Source: a bacterium
GTDB taxonomy: Bacteria > Zixibacteria > MSB-5A5 > GN15 > FEB-12
Reading direction: 5' to 3'
DNA: 64,000 nucleotides
Assembly (NCBI GenBank): GCA_016708025.1
Contig: JADJGQ010000001.1
Span: forward strand, 1 to 64,000
Shown: one piece after another, positions 61,240-64,000 of the stretch
How positions within the stretch are numbered: the first letter of the stretch is position 1
Layout: each line of letters starts with the position of its first letter
The notes under the pieces: model-generated
Told to the model about the DNA's origin: nothing
Seen by the model: only the letters and a program-made list of their open reading frames with translations
Databases searched by the model: none
Position numbers and translations under genes: made by a program

Positions 61240-62765
61240 TCAGGTAAAGTCAGCAACGAGATCTGTGTCGATCGTGCCGGTCGCAGGGGCGGGGGCGGGG
61301 AGAGGGCCGGCCCCCTTTGTCCAGGTCAGGTCGAAAATGCGTGTCAATTTCCGAGGATCTCGCGGGTCCTGAGAACGGGGGTAGTTGAATCGCTTGATAA
61401 GGCTGGGGGACGTTTTGTTCGAGACATCCACGACGTCGATCCCTTCGCCATAGATCCCCGCTGCATACAGGGTGTCATTTCTGATCGCGATATCGTGGTA
61501 ATAAAATGGCTGGAACCCGCCGACTTCAACCGGCGCGGCCGGGTTGGAGATATCAAATATCTCAAGTCCGCCGACTCCGTGATTTCCGACGACATACGCA
61601 TAGTCGCCATCACTGGGGTCATCGTCCCCACTTCGACCGGATTCGAAACATCGGAAATATCGAAAATCTGGAGCTTTCATTCTTTGACATAGCCCGAGCC
61701 ACCTTTGCATCTTTGGACGGGGTGATCGAGGGCATAAAGCCGACCTCGGTCGGGGGCATCGTATTGATATCGATAATACTGACTCCGTCATTTCGTGCGC
61801 AGAGGAGCGCGTACTCATTCCCCAGCGAATCAGTATACCCCCAGATGCCGCCATAGGTGGATCGTTCATTCCAGTGACCCAACAACTGTATGTTCGACGA
61901 CATATTCTGGACGGAGAAAGACCGTTCTAAGCTCTGGGCCACAAACGTCCCGCCTCCATCGACCGCAACTATACGACAGAAGTAGGTCGAGCCGTTGGTC
62001 AGCCCGGGTGGGCCGGCACCCGACAGACGCCGGGGTAGAGCCAAAAAGGGATGCCGGGGGTTTTACATAGGGAGGATCGGGCAGGAGGGTCTGTAACAAT
62101 GTTTTGCCGGTTTCCAATTGCGGCCACCAGGCGTAAATGATGTCCATTCCCGATGCGCCGGAGAAGATATTGAAGCCGTTGTACGTGGAACCTGTCCCGT
62201 CATAGTCACTCGCCATCACGAACAGATACTCGCGCTTCCCAACCGAATTGCTGTTGGGATCCCAGGTGAGATTGGCGGCCCCCTGGCCGGCATCTTCCAC
62301 AAAACAGAGATTGAGACGGCGCGGATTTAACGGGTCGGTGACATCATATGCCGCTCCGGGGAATGTCCCAACGCCCGCAGAGGCGTAGCCGAGATCGCGC
62401 CGAAATGTCCGGCAGACCGAGGTCGTGGTGGTGCTGAATTCTATCTTAACAGGGAAGTAGCCGGCATCGGAGAGATTACTTCCGAAGAAGCTCTTTCCTT
62501 TACCGATCGATTGAAAAAAGGCTTCACCGGACCAACTGATACCGCGCATCCATCGATCGGCCCCTTGCCAATTGGCGCCAATATCCGGCTCGCCTTGCGA
62601 TGCTACAGAAGCTACCTGTGCCGGAAGATCCGGTTCCGGTGAGATGACCTCCATTGTCGAGTACTGATTGGTTGCGGGCGACCAAGCGGCTTCGACTTGA
62701 ATAGCCAGCAGGAGAACGCAAAGAAATTTCAGCCCGCATGCAATGACTGAACGGTAATTAGCCAC
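61240..62765 (-). pseudogene. Exported LVIVD-repeat protein broken by several frameshifts
   Basis: GTG 62765 has AAGGAG 5 nt upstream and opens a signal peptide (IACGLKFLCVLLLAIQVEA). The first frame is coherent to about 62050 (VTDPLNPRRLNLCFVEDAGQ; KTLLQTLLPDPPY). The sense then moves to a second frame (NGSTYFCRIVAVDGGGTFVA ... LCARNDGVSIIDIN), then briefly a third (LQIFDISDVSNPVEVGTMTP) and a fourth segment (GDYAYVVGNHGVGGLEIFDI ... GIDVVDVSNKTSPSLIKRFN) to a stop at 61240. GLEIFDISNPAAPVEVGGF-type units are LVIVD repeats, a propeller found on cell surfaces. At least three indels lie near G-rich runs (e.g. 61287-61300). This may be consensus error rather than decay. Confidence 0.65.
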
Positions 62766-62868
62766 GACCACTCCTTCAGACGGATAGAATGTATCTGTGG
62801 GGAATATACAATCGTTGACCGATTTAGTCAACGATGAGAGGTGCCGCGGGGGGTAGAAAACCGGGTGG

Positions 62869-63339
62869 TTAGTTGGCAGTCTCTAATTCGACATTAAACC
62901 AGATCATTGTCCAGACGACTGTCAGGATCCCTTTGATATCGATCGCCCAGCCGCCACCAATCAGATAAAGATAGGCAACAAGCGAGAAGCCGAAAAACAT
63001 TTTGGTCAATCCAAGTTTGACTTGGGTGACGATGAAATTATAGAGACCGATCAGCAGAAAGAGGCCGATCAGAGCAGGGGCGAAGATCAGTGACAACCAA
63101 CCCCAAACTCGGTCAAGCGAAGCCTGTCCACCCATGGGAGTCGGGTCCGGAAGATTCATCAGATAATAGAAATGGGCGCAGAAGAAAAACGCCCCGAGGA
63201 CGAGGTAGAGTATCCCTTCCATCGATTCGTCGCGCAACTCGCGGATACCGACCATCACGAAAAAGAGGGCGGCGGCGACTAACCCGGACATCATGATCAG
63301 GGATCCGTTGGCGTAAAGTTGGTTCAGGCTGCTTTCCAT
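62869..63339 (-). CDS. Four-helix membrane protein of unknown function
   Basis: This is a 156-aa inner-membrane protein with hydrophobic segments near residues 14-32, 43-62, 82-104 and 115-150, the last perhaps two short helices. A loop NLPDPTPMGGQASLDRVWGW lies between the second and third. AGGAG lies before the ATG. I do not recognise a family, and no conserved catalytic residues stand out. It follows, in the same direction, the partial dockerin-like gene, with a gap of about 200 bp that shows no clear promoter, and precedes the frameshifted LVIVD gene. Confidence 0.65.
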   Translation of the reverse strand: MESSLNQLYANGSLIMMSGLVAAALFFVMVGIRELRDESMEGILYLVLGAFFFCAHFYYLMNLPDPTPMGGQASLDRVWGWLSLIFAPALIGLFLLIGLYNFIVTQVKLGLTKMFFGFSLVAYLYLIGGGWAIDIKGILTVVWTMIWFNVELETAN

Positions 63340-63546
63340 ATTTTTCTCCTGACCCCTACTAACGTAAATGGCGTGCCGGAACCGCCCTGTCCCAAATGGG
63401 ACAAGTCAACTTATTGTGCAGGAATAGATTTCGATGTTAGGAAAGCTGGAGGATGGGATTGCGGCCACTGCGAACTTCGCAATCGGCCGACATCGGTATG
63501 CAGCGGATGGGTATAGTGCGCGGCCAATACCCATCATGGACTGAAC

Positions 63547-64000
63547 TTATGGACAATCCGGCAGCGTCACGCCTCCGGAAACCAGATAGACGATCAAGAG
63601 ACTGAGGTCGGACAGATCAATCCTCCCCGAGACATTGATATCAGCTTCGTCTGTACAGGTAGGCGCGGCAAAACCGCCGATCAGATAGCCGATCATCAGC
63701 GAAAGATCCGACAGATCGACCGGTCCGATACCGTTTACATTTCCGGTGGTCCCTTCACAGCAACTGGGCGGGTCAAGGAGAGTCGACCGAAGGCTGTATG
63801 CATCGATCAAAAAGCATCCGCTGTTGACGTTGAACTTCAGCTCCTGCGGACCAGTACCGGTGAAGGCTCCGCAGTCGAATTTGTAAGTTCCGGGAGTGGT
63901 CACTGCGATACTCCCCGAAGTATTAGTGCCGCCGGGCAGGCTGATCTCGATACTTCCCGGTGTCGTCACCTGGAAGACCTGGATCCTGACTTCCATTGCC
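63547..64000 (-). CDS. C-terminal part of a secreted dockerin-like protein (partial)
   Basis: The leftward frame is open past the end of the window, so the start is not seen. The visible 150 residues begin with a beta-rich region (IEISLPGGTNTSGSIAVTTP, then TYKFDCGAFTGTGPQELKF) resembling a carbohydrate-binding-like or C-terminal beta-sandwich. They end with the lineage-type module: CCEGTTGNVNGIGPVDLSDL, then LMIGYL, ADINVSGRIDLSDLSLLIVYL and final LPDCP. The second half, D-I-N-V-S-G-R-I-D-L-S-D, is the clearest dockerin calcium loop in the window. The full protein is probably a surface or secreted protein like the four other carriers. Confidence 0.75.
   Translation of the reverse strand, partial: AMEVRIQVFQVTTPGSIEISLPGGTNTSGSIAVTTPGTYKFDCGAFTGTGPQELKFNVNSGCFLIDAYSLRSTLLDPPSCCEGTTGNVNGIGPVDLSDLSLMIGYLIGGFAAPTCTDEADINVSGRIDLSDLSLLIVYLVSGGVTLPDCP

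Overview
The window looks like chromosomal DNA from an uncultured Gram-negative bacterium of the FCB type, most like candidate phylum Zixibacteria or a relative. This is inference. The evidence is a set of outer-membrane functions (TonB-type receptor, two PorV/PorQ-type barrels, an LptE-like lipoprotein, a barrel-tipped peptidase), two proteins with type IX (Por) secretion-like C-terminal domains, and a distinctive dockerin-like C-terminal module (CC-x-G-x-TGNVN ... DLSDLSLLI-x-YL, then a second half) on five secreted proteins. No phage, transposase, integrase or CRISPR array is visible.

Layout. 0-20 kb is dominated by exported proteins: an M1-peptidase-like fragment, an exported bleomycin-hydrolase-type peptidase, a glycine-rich dockerin-like protein, a LytS/LytTR-type two-component pair followed by a 20-bp-spaced direct repeat and an FG-GAP/ASPIC protein, a frameshifted spermidine-synthase-like remnant in an abnormally G/C-rich block, a type IV pilin-like gene, a cohesin-like/thrombospondin-3/dockerin-like protein, a 1594-residue beta-helix/cohesin-like protein with a T9SS-like tail, and a frameshifted propeller protein. 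20-33 kb holds transport and envelope genes: a YdjM-like membrane hydrolase, an anion/Na+ permease-CorA-MscS operon, a heterodimeric ABC exporter behind what looks like a complete ribosome-mediated attenuator, a CheY-like regulator, a substrate-binding/TolC fusion, a D-threonine-aldolase-like enzyme and PgsA. 33-41 kb is a TonB receptor/secreted protein/PorV operon with a possible structured RNA upstream and tRNA-Glu(CTC) downstream.

41-64 kb holds a Lon-like protease, a small promoter-ORF-terminator unit, a leftward cluster (acetyltransferase, DUF4416, MurA, peptidase MA/TolB/barrel protein), and a rightward run with hutU, a membrane glycosyltransferase, hutI, an LptE-like lipoprotein, a second PorV, two more lipoproteins and three tandem paralogous lipoproteins. 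It ends with a ComM/YifB protein, a frameshifted LVIVD-repeat protein, a small membrane protein and the C-terminus of another dockerin-like protein.

How the genes work together. The strongest regulatory signal is the leader of the ABC exporter (27717-28010): a good promoter, a 26-codon ORF with its own ribosome site, an intrinsic terminator, and an 8-bp all-GC stretch in the ORF complementary to the terminator's 5' arm. This matches the logic of leader-controlled drug exporters such as Bacillus BmrCD. The coexistence of cohesin-like and dockerin-like modules suggests a surface assembly carried out by Sec plus T9SS-like export. Several loci (8.1-9.35, 17.9-18.1, 61.3-62.1 kb) carry clustered frameshifts, some next to G-rich runs, and may be consensus errors rather than true gene decay.
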